NCBI RefSeq assembly: GCF_018614525.1
Contig: NZ_JAGGOL010000041.1
Location: 1-41,067, forward strand
Source of the DNA: Streptomyces sp. ISL-11
GTDB taxonomy: Bacteria > Actinomycetota > Actinomycetes > Streptomycetales > Streptomycetaceae
DNA length: 41,067 nucleotides
Reading direction: 5' to 3'
Positions 24,284 to 31,958 of this stretch are shown here, one piece after another. The notes below the pieces were generated by a model. It was not told the origin of the DNA. It saw nothing but the letters and a program-made list of their open reading frames with translations, and did no database searches. The first letter of the stretch is position 1; every line of letters begins with the position of its first letter. The translations under genes and the position numbers were made by a program.

Positions 24284-26995
24284 ATGAAACTCCGTTTCCC
24301 CCGACGGCGCGGGCGGCTGCTCACGGCCGTCGCCGCCGGTGCCGTGCTCGCCGGGGCGGGCACCTGGACCGTGGCGTCGGCCACCGGTCCGGGCGAGCCG
24401 GCCGTGCACCGCGAGGACCGGTTCCTGACGATGCCCGAGGCACCGGCCGGCCGGGACACGGTGCGCGTCGACACCTCGTTCTTCACCTCCGGCGGTACGG
24501 GCCGCAGGCCGGCGGTCCTGCTGGCGCACGGCTTCGGGGGCAGCAAGGACGATCTGCGCCGGCAGGCGGAGGGGCTGGCGCGGGACGGCTACGCCGTGCT
24601 GACGTGGTCCGCGCGGGGCTTCGGGCAGTCCTCCGGCCGGATCGGTCTGAACGACCCCGGCCGCGAGGTCGCCGACGTGAGCCGGCTGATCGACTGGCTG
24701 GCCGCGCGTCCGGAGGTGCGGCTCGACGCGGCGGGCGACCCCCGGGTGGGCGTCGCGGGCGCCTCGTACGGTGGTGCGGTCGCGCTGCTGGCGGCCGGTC
24801 ACGACAAGCGCGTCGACGCCATCGCCCCGCAGATCACGTACTGGAACCTGGCCGATTCGCTCTTCCCGGACGGTGTGTTCAAGAAGCTCTGGTCCGGGAT
24901 CTTCTTCACCGGCGGTTCCGGCGTCGGCGCGCTCGCGGGCACCGGTGGCAAGGCCGCGCCCGTCCCGCCGCCGGGGCAGGGCGGCTGCGGGCGGTTCGAG
25001 ACGACGCTGTGCGCCATGTACGAGCGGGTGGCGGTGGCCGGGAAGCCGGACGCGGCGGCGCGTGAGCTGCTGGAGCGCCGCAGCCCCTCGGCGGTCGCCG
25101 ACCGGATCAAGGTGCCCACGCTCCTCGTCCAGGGCCAGAGCGACTCGCTCTTCCCCCTCGGCCAGTCCGACGCCGCCGCCCGGGCCATCGGCCGCAACGG
25201 CGCGCCCGTCGCCGTCGACTGGGTCGCCGGCGGTCACGACAGCGGCGGCATCGGCGAGGACGGCCGCGTGGAGCGGCGCACGCGCGCGTGGTTCGACCAT
25301 TACCTCAAGGACGACGCCGGCGCGGACACCGGCCCGGCGTTCCGGGTCAGCCGGACCGGGGGCATCGACACCACCGACGGCAAGGCGCGGTTGCGCGGCG
25401 CGAGCGGCGACCGCTATCCGGGGCTGCGCGACGACACCCGGCCGGTCGCCCTGGCCGGCCGCCCGCAGACCTTCGGCAGCCCTGCGGGCGCGACGCCCCC
25501 GGCGATCTCGGCGGTGCCCGGCATGGGCGGCCTCGCCCGGCTGTCGGGGCTGGGCGTGGGCGTCTCCCTGGACTTCCCCGGCCAGTACGCCCGTTTCGAC
25601 TCGGCGCGGCTCACCGAGGGCGTCCGCGTCACCGGCTCCCCCACCGTCAAGGTGAAGGTCGCCTCGGACAGCGGGGAGGCGGTCCTCTTCGCCAAGGTCT
25701 ACGACGTCGGGCCCGACGGGCAGCAGGTGCTGCCCGGACAGCTCGTCACCCCGGTGCGTGTCGACGACGCCCGGGACGGCAGGACGGTCGAGGTGCGGCT
25801 GCCCGCCATCGACCACACCTTCGAGTCGGGGCACCGGATGCGGCTCGTGCTCGCCGCCACCGACCTCGGCTACGCCTCGCCGGTCCGGCCGGCCACGTAC
25901 ACCGTCGCCCTGGCCGGTGAGGGCCTGAGCGTGCCGACCGCGCCAGGGGTGCGGACGGCGTCGGCGGCGCTGCCCTGGTGGACGTGGGGCCTGCCGCTGG
26001 GCGGCGCGGCCGTCGCGGCGGCCGTACTGCTGACCGGGCGCCGGCGGACCGCCGCGCCCGCGCCCGATCCGGCGCTCGCGGACGTGCCGTTGCAGATCAC
26101 GGAGCTGAGCAAGCGGTACGCCAGGTCCGCCGACCGGTACGCCGTGCGGGAGTTGTCGTTCCGGGTCGAGCGGGGACAGGTGCTGGGGCTGCTCGGGCCG
26201 AACGGCGCGGGCAAGACGACCACGCTGCGCATGCTCATGGGCCTCATCCGGCCCGACGGCGGGGAGGTGCGGGTCTTCGGGCACGCCGTCCGGCCGGGCG
26301 CGCCGGTGCTCTCACGCGTCGGGGCGTTCGTGGAGGGGGCGGGGTTCCTGCCGCACCTGTCCGGGCGGGCCAACCTCGACCTGTACTGGCGGGCGACCGG
26401 CCGGCCGGCCGAGGACGCGCACGTCGAGGAGGCCCTGGAGATCGCCGGGCTGGGCTCCGCGCTGGAGCGCGCGGTGCGCACGTACTCCCAGGGCATGCGG
26501 CAGCGGCTGGCGATCGCGCAGGCGATGCTGGGCCTGCCGGATCTGCTGATCCTGGACGAGCCGACCAACGGTCTGGACCCGCCGCAGATCCGCGAGATGC
26601 GCGAGGTGATGATCCGCTACGCGGCAGCCGGCCGGACCGTGATCGTCTCCAGTCATCTCCTCGCCGAGGTCGAACAGTCCTGTACGCATCTGGTGGTGAT
26701 GGACCGCGGCCGGCTGGTGACCGCCGGGCCGGTCGCGGACATCGTGGGCTCGGGCGACACGCTGCTGGTGGGTGTGGAGGGCGAACTGACGGAGCCGCTC
26801 GTGGAGAAGGTGGCCGCGCTGCCGGGCATCGCCTCCGCCGTCCCCGGTGACGAGGGGCTGCTGGTGCGGCTCGACGGCATGAGGGCGCCGGAACTGCTGG
26901 TGGAGCTGGTCAGGCTGGAGGTCCCGGTGGCGCGCGTGGGTCCGCACCGCCGCCTGGAGGACGCGTTCCTGACCCTGATCGGAGGCTCGTCATGA
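24284..26995 (+). CDS. Fusion protein: exported X-Pro/CocE-type hydrolase + membrane helix + ABC ATPase
   Basis: This 903-residue polypeptide combines two proteins. Residues 1-35 form a signal/anchor. Residues about 60-330 are an alpha/beta hydrolase: LLAHGFGGSKDD, nucleophile elbow GVAGASYGGAV near 157, Asp in QGQSDSLFP near 285, His in VAGGHDSGG near 312. Residues about 390-550 resemble the jelly-roll of CocE/X-Pro dipeptidyl peptidases. One hydrophobic segment (WWTWGLPLGGAAVAAAVLL, about 565-585) leads to a complete ABC ATPase: Walker A GPNGAGKTT near 640, signature YSQGMRQR near 737, Walker B LLILDEPTNGLD near 755, H-loop SSHLL. The inferred topology is an outside hydrolase and an inside ATPase. 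It overlaps the next permease gene by four bases (ATGA). No stop or frameshift separates the domains. Confidence 0.92.
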   Translation: MKLRFPRRRGRLLTAVAAGAVLAGAGTWTVASATGPGEPAVHREDRFLTMPEAPAGRDTVRVDTSFFTSGGTGRRPAVLLAHGFGGSKDDLRRQAEGLARDGYAVLTWSARGFGQSSGRIGLNDPGREVADVSRLIDWLAARPEVRLDAAGDPRVGVAGASYGGAVALLAAGHDKRVDAIAPQITYWNLADSLFPDGVFKKLWSGIFFTGGSGVGALAGTGGKAAPVPPPGQGGCGRFETTLCAMYERVAVAGKPDAAARELLERRSPSAVADRIKVPTLLVQGQSDSLFPLGQSDAAARAIGRNGAPVAVDWVAGGHDSGGIGEDGRVERRTRAWFDHYLKDDAGADTGPAFRVSRTGGIDTTDGKARLRGASGDRYPGLRDDTRPVALAGRPQTFGSPAGATPPAISAVPGMGGLARLSGLGVGVSLDFPGQYARFDSARLTEGVRVTGSPTVKVKVASDSGEAVLFAKVYDVGPDGQQVLPGQLVTPVRVDDARDGRTVEVRLPAIDHTFESGHRMRLVLAATDLGYASPVRPATYTVALAGEGLSVPTAPGVRTASAALPWWTWGLPLGGAAVAAAVLLTGRRRTAAPAPDPALADVPLQITELSKRYARSADRYAVRELSFRVERGQVLGLLGPNGAGKTTTLRMLMGLIRPDGGEVRVFGHAVRPGAPVLSRVGAFVEGAGFLPHLSGRANLDLYWRATGRPAEDAHVEEALEIAGLGSALERAVRTYSQGMRQRLAIAQAMLGLPDLLILDEPTNGLDPPQIREMREVMIRYAAAGRTVIVSSHLLAEVEQSCTHLVVMDRGRLVTAGPVADIVGSGDTLLVGVEGELTEPLVEKVAALPGIASAVPGDEGLLVRLDGMRAPELLVELVRLEVPVARVGPHRRLEDAFLTLIGGSS

Positions 26996-27858
26996 GCTCG
27001 GCGCAGAAGACCGTGCCCGCCGCCGCGCCGGGCTACCGCCCGCGGCACACACTGCCGTTGCGGGTGGAGGCCATGCGGCAGCTGCGGCGGCGCCGCACGC
27101 TGGTGGTGGCGGCGGTGCTGGCGGTGCTGCCGTTCGTGCTGATCGCGGCCTTCGCGATCGGCGGGGAGCCGAGCGGCCGCGACGGCCGCATCACCCTGAT
27201 GGACACCGCGACCGCCTCCGGCGCCAACTTCGCGGCGACGTGCCTGTTCGTCTCGGCGGGCTTCCTGCTGGTGGTGCCGGTGGCGCTGTTCTGCGGCGAC
27301 ACGGTGGCGTCCGAGGCGAGCTGGTCCTCGCTGCGTTATCTGCTGGCGGCTCCGGTGCCGCGCGCCCGGCTGCTGCTGAGCAAACTGACGGTGGCGCTGG
27401 GCTTCAGCGCGGCCGCGATGGTGCTGCTGCCGCTGGTCGCGCTGGCGGCGGGCACGGCCGCGTACGGCTGGGGCCCGCTCCAGATCCCCACGGGCGGTGC
27501 GCTGCCGGCCGGTACGGCCACATGGCGGCTCGCGGTCGTCGTCGGCTACATCTTCGTGGGGCAGTTGGTGACGGCGGGGCTGGCGTTCTGGCTCTCGACG
27601 GTCACGGACGCGCCGCTGGGGGCGGTCGGCGGTGCGGTGGGGCTGACGATCGTCGGGAACGTGCTGGACGCGGTGACGGCGCTCGGGGACTGGCGGGACG
27701 TGCTGCCGGCGCACTGGCAGTACGCGTGGGCGGATGTGCTCCAGCCGCACCCGGAGTGGGGCGGGATGGTCAAGGGCGCGGCGGTTTCCGTGGCGTACGG
27801 GGTGGTGCTGGTCGCGCTGGCGTTCCGGCATTTCCGGGGGAAGGACGTGGTGTCCTAG
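26992..27858 (+). CDS. ABC transporter permease (ABC-2 type), partner of the hydrolase-ABC fusion
   Basis: This 288-residue membrane protein has about six hydrophobic segments. After a short cytoplasmic N terminus (RVEAMRQLRRRRT) comes VVAAVLAVLPFVLIAAFAIG, and later GDTVASEASWSSLRYLLAAP, the conserved loop of ABC-2 permeases (the bcrB/NatB type). It starts inside the end of the fusion gene (ATGA), so the two are co-translated and should form one transporter. These systems usually export drugs, lipids or peptides. Here the extracellular hydrolase of the partner may act on the exported or sensed substrate. No regulator is encoded next to the pair. Confidence 0.9.
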   Translation: MSSAQKTVPAAAPGYRPRHTLPLRVEAMRQLRRRRTLVVAAVLAVLPFVLIAAFAIGGEPSGRDGRITLMDTATASGANFAATCLFVSAGFLLVVPVALFCGDTVASEASWSSLRYLLAAPVPRARLLLSKLTVALGFSAAAMVLLPLVALAAGTAAYGWGPLQIPTGGALPAGTATWRLAVVVGYIFVGQLVTAGLAFWLSTVTDAPLGAVGGAVGLTIVGNVLDAVTALGDWRDVLPAHWQYAWADVLQPHPEWGGMVKGAAVSVAYGVVLVALAFRHFRGKDVVS

Positions 27859-27937
27859 CCGGCACGGGTCGCCGGCCGGCCGGAGGGGACGGCCGTCACG
27901 GCCCGCCCGGCGTGGCACCGGGACCGGCGGACCACCC

Positions 27938-28357
27938 CTAAGGGGTGGCGATGAGACGGCTGAGCCGCGGGGCCAGCCACGGTCTGCGGCCGCCGGCCGG
28001 TATCCCGCCGCGCGCGACCGCTTTCCAGAGCGGGGTGCGGCGGAACGAGACGAGCAGGAACGCGGTCGGCGCGGCCGTGATCCGGCAGTCGTAGGCGCGC
28101 GGCGGTACGTCGCGGGTCACGGTCGCCGTCCCGTCCTCGATGACGACCGCCAGCCGTGGACCTCCCCGGACGGCGAGGTCGAAGGCGATGCCGACGTCCC
28201 GTGCCCGGGCGGTGTCCAGGGCCAGCGGCATCATCGTCGGCATCACCTGCCCGATCACCAGGCGCGCCTCGTCCGGCCCGACCGTCCACGGCAGCCGGGC
28301 GCCGCGCGCGATGTCGAGCCCGTGGAGGAGGGTCTCGTTCCTGTGCGGCAGGTGTCG
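27938..28357 (-). pseudogene. 5'-truncated mycothiol-dependent maleylpyruvate isomerase-family gene
   Basis: The recognisable reading frame begins RHLPHRNETLLHGLDIARGA at about 28357 and continues into an SCP2-like C-terminal half (AFDLAVRGGPRLAVVIEDGT; LLVSFRRTPLWKAVARGG), ending at 27938. Members of this family are usually about 240 residues, with an N-terminal DinB-like metal-binding bundle. That half is missing, and repeat-type intergenic sequence takes its place. A GTG at 28258 could still start a 106-residue protein, but without the catalytic bundle it should be inactive. Identification rests on the HGLDIAR signature and the C-terminal pattern. An 8-bp hairpin (27932-27948) spans the stop codon. 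Confidence 0.55.
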
Positions 28358-28410
28358 TCGGCATCCTTGCGGCGTGAGGGGCGGGCCCCCTCCGTCGCAC
28401 CCTCTGTTTC

Positions 28411-28518
28411 GGGGCTCCGCCCCTGGCCCCGGAAGCGGCTGCGCCGCTTGTCCTCAATCGCCGAACGGGCTGGATTTCCGTGGCCGGGCGCGGTATTTCA
28501 GCCTGACCGGCGTTGAGA
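28411..28518. repeat. Intergenic hairpin cluster related to the composite element
   Basis: Three stems follow one another: GGGGC/GCCCC (28411-28423), AGCGGC/GCCGCT (28434-28448), and an imperfect stem with arms 28451-28471 (TCCTCAATCGCCGAACGGGCT-like) and 28500-28518. The arm sequence is the same motif as at 4625, 15406, 15465 and 39434. It lies just beyond the truncated end of the maleylpyruvate isomerase-like gene. Confidence 0.55.
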
Positions 28519-28560
28519 GACCGCCGCAGGAGCGACAGCCCCACATCGCCCCCGCCACCT

Positions 28561-28592
28561 GCTATTCATACGTACATGCATGTATGAATAGC
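28561..28592. promoter_or_regulatory. TetR-type operator
   Basis: Perfect 11-bp arms GCTATTCATAC (28561-28571) and GTATGAATAGC (28582-28592) flank a 10-base spacer. An overlapping perfect 12-mer, TACATGCATGTA (28573-28584), has a centre two bases away. It is the AT-richest spot for kilobases and ends three bases before the likely start of the TetR gene, so autoregulation of the TetR/MFS pair is expected. Confidence 0.8.
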
Positions 28593-28594
28593 AG

Positions 28595-29236
28595 CTGCGC
28601 AGAACCGCTGAAGAAGCCGCCCAGACCCGCGCGGCCCTGCTGACCGCCGCCCTCTTCCTCTTCGCCGAGCGCGGCGTCGCCTCGACGAAACTCGTCGACG
28701 TCGCCCAGCGGGCGGGACTGACACGCGGGGCGGTCTACCACCACTTCGCCGACAAGGCCGACCTCCACGCGGCGGTCATCGCCGAGTCCTGGGAATCCGT
28801 CACCGCACCGGTGTGGGCCGCCCTGGACTCCGACGGCACGCTGGAAGAGCGGCTGCGCGGCTTTCTCCTCACCTGGCTGCGGCAGTTGCGCGAGGACGAG
28901 CGGTTCCGGGCGCTGCTGACCCTGACGCTCCACACCTCGCACGGCCCCGACCGCAAGGCCCCCTCCCCCGCGAGCCCCTCCGGCACTCCCTCCGAAGGGT
29001 CCGCCGACGCCGAGGGCTGGCAGGCCAAGGCGTTCGGCCTGGCCGACTGGCAGGGGCGGCTCCAACGGGCCCTGGGCCGCGACCGGCCCCGCCGCGCGGC
29101 CGGCGCCGACGGCGCCGCGGCCCACCTCCTGGCCTGGCTGTGCGGCACCGCACTGCTGGCCGCCACCGATCCGGACCTCCTCCCGCCGGCCGGCGTCGCC
29201 GGCGTCGCCCCCGTACTCAGAGGTGTTCTGCCGTGA
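28595..29236 (+). CDS. TetR-family regulator (start codon uncertain, possibly CTG)
   Basis: A protein of about 213 residues whose N terminus has the canonical TetR HTH: RRTAEEAAQTRAALLTAALF, then VDVAQRAGLTRGAVYHHFAD with the recognition helix GAVYHHF. The frame upstream is closed by TAG at 28589, and no ATG, GTG or TTG lies between that stop and the HTH. CTG at 28595 gives the family-typical start (M)RRTAEEAAQ. A GTG at 28811 would remove the whole DNA-binding domain and is rejected. Either a CTG start is used or the start codon was mutated. Its stop overlaps the MFS start (GTGA). It probably represses itself and the MFS gene through the palindrome directly upstream. Confidence 0.75.
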   Translation: MRRTAEEAAQTRAALLTAALFLFAERGVASTKLVDVAQRAGLTRGAVYHHFADKADLHAAVIAESWESVTAPVWAALDSDGTLEERLRGFLLTWLRQLREDERFRALLTLTLHTSHGPDRKAPSPASPSGTPSEGSADAEGWQAKAFGLADWQGRLQRALGRDRPRRAAGADGAAAHLLAWLCGTALLAATDPDLLPPAGVAGVAPVLRGVLP

Positions 29237-30495
29237 AATCACCCGGCTCCCCCGACCCTTCCTCCTCCCCTTCCGCCTCTCCGACAACCCGCCCCGGCGC
29301 CGCTGTCGCCGTGACCGCGATCGCGCTGGGCGTCGACATGTTCCTCTACGGCAGCATCGTTCCTCTGCTGCCCCGGCTCCCCGCCGTCGACGGCTCCGCC
29401 ATGACGGCGGGCGTGCTCTTCGCCGTGTACGCGGTGGCGCTGCTGGGCGCGACCCCGTTCATCGGCGCGTGGGTGGACCGGCACGGCCCCCGTGCCCCGA
29501 TGCTGGCGGGTCTGGTCGGACTCGCCGCCGCCACCGCCCTGTTCGCCGGTGCCATCAACACCACCGGGGCCGCGGGCCTGAGCGCACTGCTGATCGCCCG
29601 CGCCGCCCAGGGCATCGCCGCGTCGGCGTCGTGGACCTCCGGGCTCGCGCTCATCGCCGCCACGCACGCCCCGGACCGGCGCGGGCGCTCGATGGGGCTG
29701 GCCCTGTCCGCCGTCGGCGTCGGCGTCCTCCTCGGCCCGGCGCTCAGCGGCCCGCTCGTCGACGCCTTCGGGCCGCGCGCCCCCTTCCTCCTCGTCGCCG
29801 TCCTCGCCGCGGGTGACGCCCTCGCCCGGATCCTCCTGGTGAAGCCGGTGGTCACCACCGATGTGCGGCTGCCCTACCGGACGGTGCTCCGCGGCCCCGG
29901 TGCCGGCATGCTGATCGCGCTGACGGCCATGGGCGCCGCCGCGATCGCGCTCCCCGAGCCCATCCTCCCGCTGCACCTGGACCAACTGGGCCTGGGGCGC
30001 GCGGGGATCGGCCTGGCCTTCGCCGCCGCGGCCCTGGGCGGCAGCACCGCCGCGCCTCTCGCGGGCGCACTCGCCGACCGGGTCGGCGCGCCCCGGATGG
30101 CCGCCTGCGGCGCGCTGGTCACCGCGGTGGGATTCCTGCTCACGGGCCGGGACTCCACGGTCCTGTCCGTCGTCGGGCTGGTGGTGGTCGGCTTCGGCGC
30201 CCAGGTCGTCCTCGCCCCCACCCTGGTCCTGGTCGCCGTCTTCGCCGAGCACACCCGTCCGGCCGCCTACGGTGCGGCGTACGCGCTGTACAACGTCGCC
30301 TACACCGGCGGACTCGCGCTGGCGCCGCTCGCCGCGGGAGCGATGACCAGTGCCATGAGCGTGGCGGCCGCCACCCTTCTCGCCGGTGGCGCGGCGGCTG
30401 TCCTCGCCCTGGTGCTGGCCACCCGCCGTCAGCCGGCCAAGGGCTCCACCCGGTCACCACAGCCCACCCGGCCCGGCTGCTCCACCGACGCGTAG
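29233..30495 (+). CDS. MFS efflux transporter
   Basis: This 420-residue protein has about twelve membrane segments. It starts at GTG 29233 overlapping the TetR stop. After a Ser/Pro-rich cytoplasmic leader, segment 1 is VAVTAIALGVDMFLYGSIVP; the loop 2-3 motif is GAWVDRHGPRAPML (MFS motif A form G-x-x-x-D-x-x-G-x-R), and the drug-export motif in segment 5 is VGVGVLLGPALSGPLVD. Regulation by the adjacent TetR protein suggests export of a drug-like or self-made compound. The final 25 residues run into the MOSC remnant on the opposite strand (67-base overlap), so the natural C terminus may have been altered by the rearrangement there. Confidence 0.92.
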   Translation: MKSPGSPDPSSSPSASPTTRPGAAVAVTAIALGVDMFLYGSIVPLLPRLPAVDGSAMTAGVLFAVYAVALLGATPFIGAWVDRHGPRAPMLAGLVGLAAATALFAGAINTTGAAGLSALLIARAAQGIAASASWTSGLALIAATHAPDRRGRSMGLALSAVGVGVLLGPALSGPLVDAFGPRAPFLLVAVLAAGDALARILLVKPVVTTDVRLPYRTVLRGPGAGMLIALTAMGAAAIALPEPILPLHLDQLGLGRAGIGLAFAAAALGGSTAAPLAGALADRVGAPRMAACGALVTAVGFLLTGRDSTVLSVVGLVVVGFGAQVVLAPTLVLVAVFAEHTRPAAYGAAYALYNVAYTGGLALAPLAAGAMTSAMSVAAATLLAGGAAAVLALVLATRRQPAKGSTRSPQPTRPGCSTDA

Positions 30496-31108
30496 AAGCC
30501 GACGGCGTGCCCGAAGTCGCGGTGGACGGTGCGCAGCAGCCCGCGGTCGGCGGGCAGGCCCTGCTGGGGCAGCGAGATCATCACGCAGTGCGGGCAGGCC
30601 GCCTCCACCCGCAGGACGGCTCCGCCGACGCGCACCGTACGCCCGAGCCAGTCGGGGTCGGCGGGGCCCTCCACCACGAGGTTGGGCCGGAACCTCCTGG
30701 TGTCGGCCGTGGTCCCCGCGGCCCCCGCCAGGGCGGCCAGGGCTCCGGTGGTGACCAGGTGGACGGGAAAGGCGTCGAAGTACGTGCCGGGAATGGTCGG
30801 AACTCCGCGACCTCCGGTGGCAGTGTGGAGAGGTCGGGCACCTCACCCAGGTCCGGCACCCCGAAGAGGTCCTTGAGGTACTGCTCGACGTCCTCGGGAT
30901 AGGCGCGCAGGTAGTGCGTCCGCTCACCGGCCGGCAAGCGGGGCCACAGGCTGACCTTCCGCCCGAGGTGCTCGCTCAGCGCGACGGCCGCCATGGCGTC
31001 GCCCGCGACGGCCTCGCCCCCTCCGGGCAGCGGCACCCCGACGGGCGGCGACGGCAGACCGGCCTCCGGTTCCCGCGTGTAGCGCGGGTGGAGGTCCAGC
31101 AGCGCCCT
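30429..31108 (-). pseudogene. MOSC-domain gene remnant, 5'-truncated and frameshifted
   Basis: Read leftwards, the first frame gives ALLDLHPRYTREPEAG, then HLGRKVSLWPRLPAGERTHY and DLSTLPPEVAEF, typical of the middle of an MOSC protein. Near 30799 the frame must shift by one base, after which TIPGTYFDAFPVHLVTTGAL, RRFRPNLVVEG and CPHCVMISLPQQGLPADRGL continue to the stop at 30429. A single-base loss explains the break. The N-terminal beta-barrel part (about 80 residues) is absent; MMPL sequence abuts at 31109. MOSC proteins bind a molybdenum cofactor sulfur; this copy should be inactive. Its 3' end overlaps the MFS gene. Confidence 0.75.
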
Positions 31109-31387
31109 GAGGAACACCAGCAGCACGGCGACGGGCGCGGCGACGGCCAGCGGACGGCGGGCGACGCGCGCCGCCACGCGCGACCACCACGACCGGTCGG
31201 GCCCCTCGGACGGCCGGTGGCCGAGCCGGCGCAGCAGTGGGGTGATGTTCCCCGCGTCCAGCCGCGTGCCCGCGGCCAGCAGAGCGGCCGGCAGGACGGT
31301 GACGGCCGCGACGCCGACGTCGAGCACGGCGGGGATGGCCGCGTAGGCGAGGGAGCGCAGGAAGTACAGGGGGAAAGCGGGCAGGTC
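31109..31387 (-). pseudogene. MMPL-family transporter fragment
   Basis: About 93 codons read LPAFPLYFLRSLAYAAIPAV, then VTVLPAALLAAGTRLDAGNI, and RVAARVARRPLAVAAPVAVL. This is the end of the first membrane domain of an MMPL (RND-type) lipid exporter, normally about 700 residues. Both ends are missing: the left side runs in frame into the MOSC remnant and the right side abuts an amine-oxidase fragment on the other strand. It cannot function alone. Confidence 0.7.
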
Positions 31388-31394
31388 ACGAGCC

Positions 31395-31804
31395 TGCGCG
31401 GGCCGATGTCGGTGGTCTTCGACAGCAGTCCCGCGGACGGCTCCTGCGGTGTGCTGGCCGGCTTCGTCGAGGGACCCGCCGCCCGGGCCCACGCCCGCCT
31501 CTCCGCCACCGCCCGCCGTGCCGCGGTGACCACCCAGGCCGCCCGTCTCTTCGGCGCCCGCGCCGCCGCGCCGCGGCACTACGCGGAGAAGGACTGGACG
31601 GCCGAGGAGTGGACCCGCGGCGGATACGCCGCGCTCTTCCCTCCCGGCGCCTGGACCGGCCTGGGACCCGCCCTGCGGCGGCCGGTGGACCGTATCCACT
31701 GGGCGGGGACGGAGACGGCCACCCGCTGGTGCGGTTACATCGAGGGCGCCCCGCACTCCGCGGACCGGGTCACCCGCGAGATCACCGGAGAGACGGCCGG
31801 CTGA
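31395..31804 (+). pseudogene. Flavin amine oxidase C-terminal fragment
   Basis: About 135 codons from GPMSVVFDSSPADGSCGVLA through YAEKDWTAEEWTRGGYAALF to IHWAGTETATRWCGYIEGAP. The last is the FAD-binding C-terminal signature of monoamine/L-amino-acid oxidases (W-A-G-T-E-T). The N-terminal Rossmann GxGxxG domain (about 320 residues) is missing and MMPL sequence begins on the other strand in its place. The remaining ORF could start at ATG 31406 but lacks most of the FAD and substrate sites. Confidence 0.72.
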
Positions 31805-31821
31805 GCGGGTGGTGACGGGCG

Positions 31822-31958
31822 CCCGGACGCCGGAGCGTCACGAGATCCGGGGAGCGCCTTACACCGTGACCCCCGCAGCATCACGAGGGCCGCGGAGCGC
31901 CGTACACCGTGCCCCCGGACGCCGGAGCGTCACGAGGGCCGCGGAGCGCCGTACACCG
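31822..31958. repeat. Three tandem copies of the 3' end of the adjacent SDR gene
   Basis: Copies start near 31822, 31870 and 31912 and are 42-48 bp long. Each contains GGAGCGCC(G/T)TACACCG near its right end, and copies 1 and 3 share CGGACGCCGGAGCGTCACGA. The third copy contains the final codons and stop of the SDR gene (minus strand VYGAPRPS then stop at 31930), so the other two are duplicated gene ends. Probable slippage next to the rearranged region. Confidence 0.75.

Noticed and set aside
27932..27948. Terminator hairpin CCACCCC/GGGGTGG
   Set aside because: The 8-bp stem with a one-base loop overlaps the stop codon of the truncated gene; too short to call as a terminator.
28811..29236. 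TetR-like gene starting at GTG 28811
   Set aside because: This start removes the entire helix-turn-helix, which is clearly encoded upstream in the same frame.
30581..31756. A single 391-residue protein
   Set aside because: It is a chance in-frame fusion of non-coding antisense DNA, an MMPL piece and the first part of a frameshifted MOSC gene.
31822..31958. Possible CRISPR or iteron cluster
   Set aside because: The repeats are tandem copies of a gene's 3' end with no spacers, and no cas or rep genes are present.
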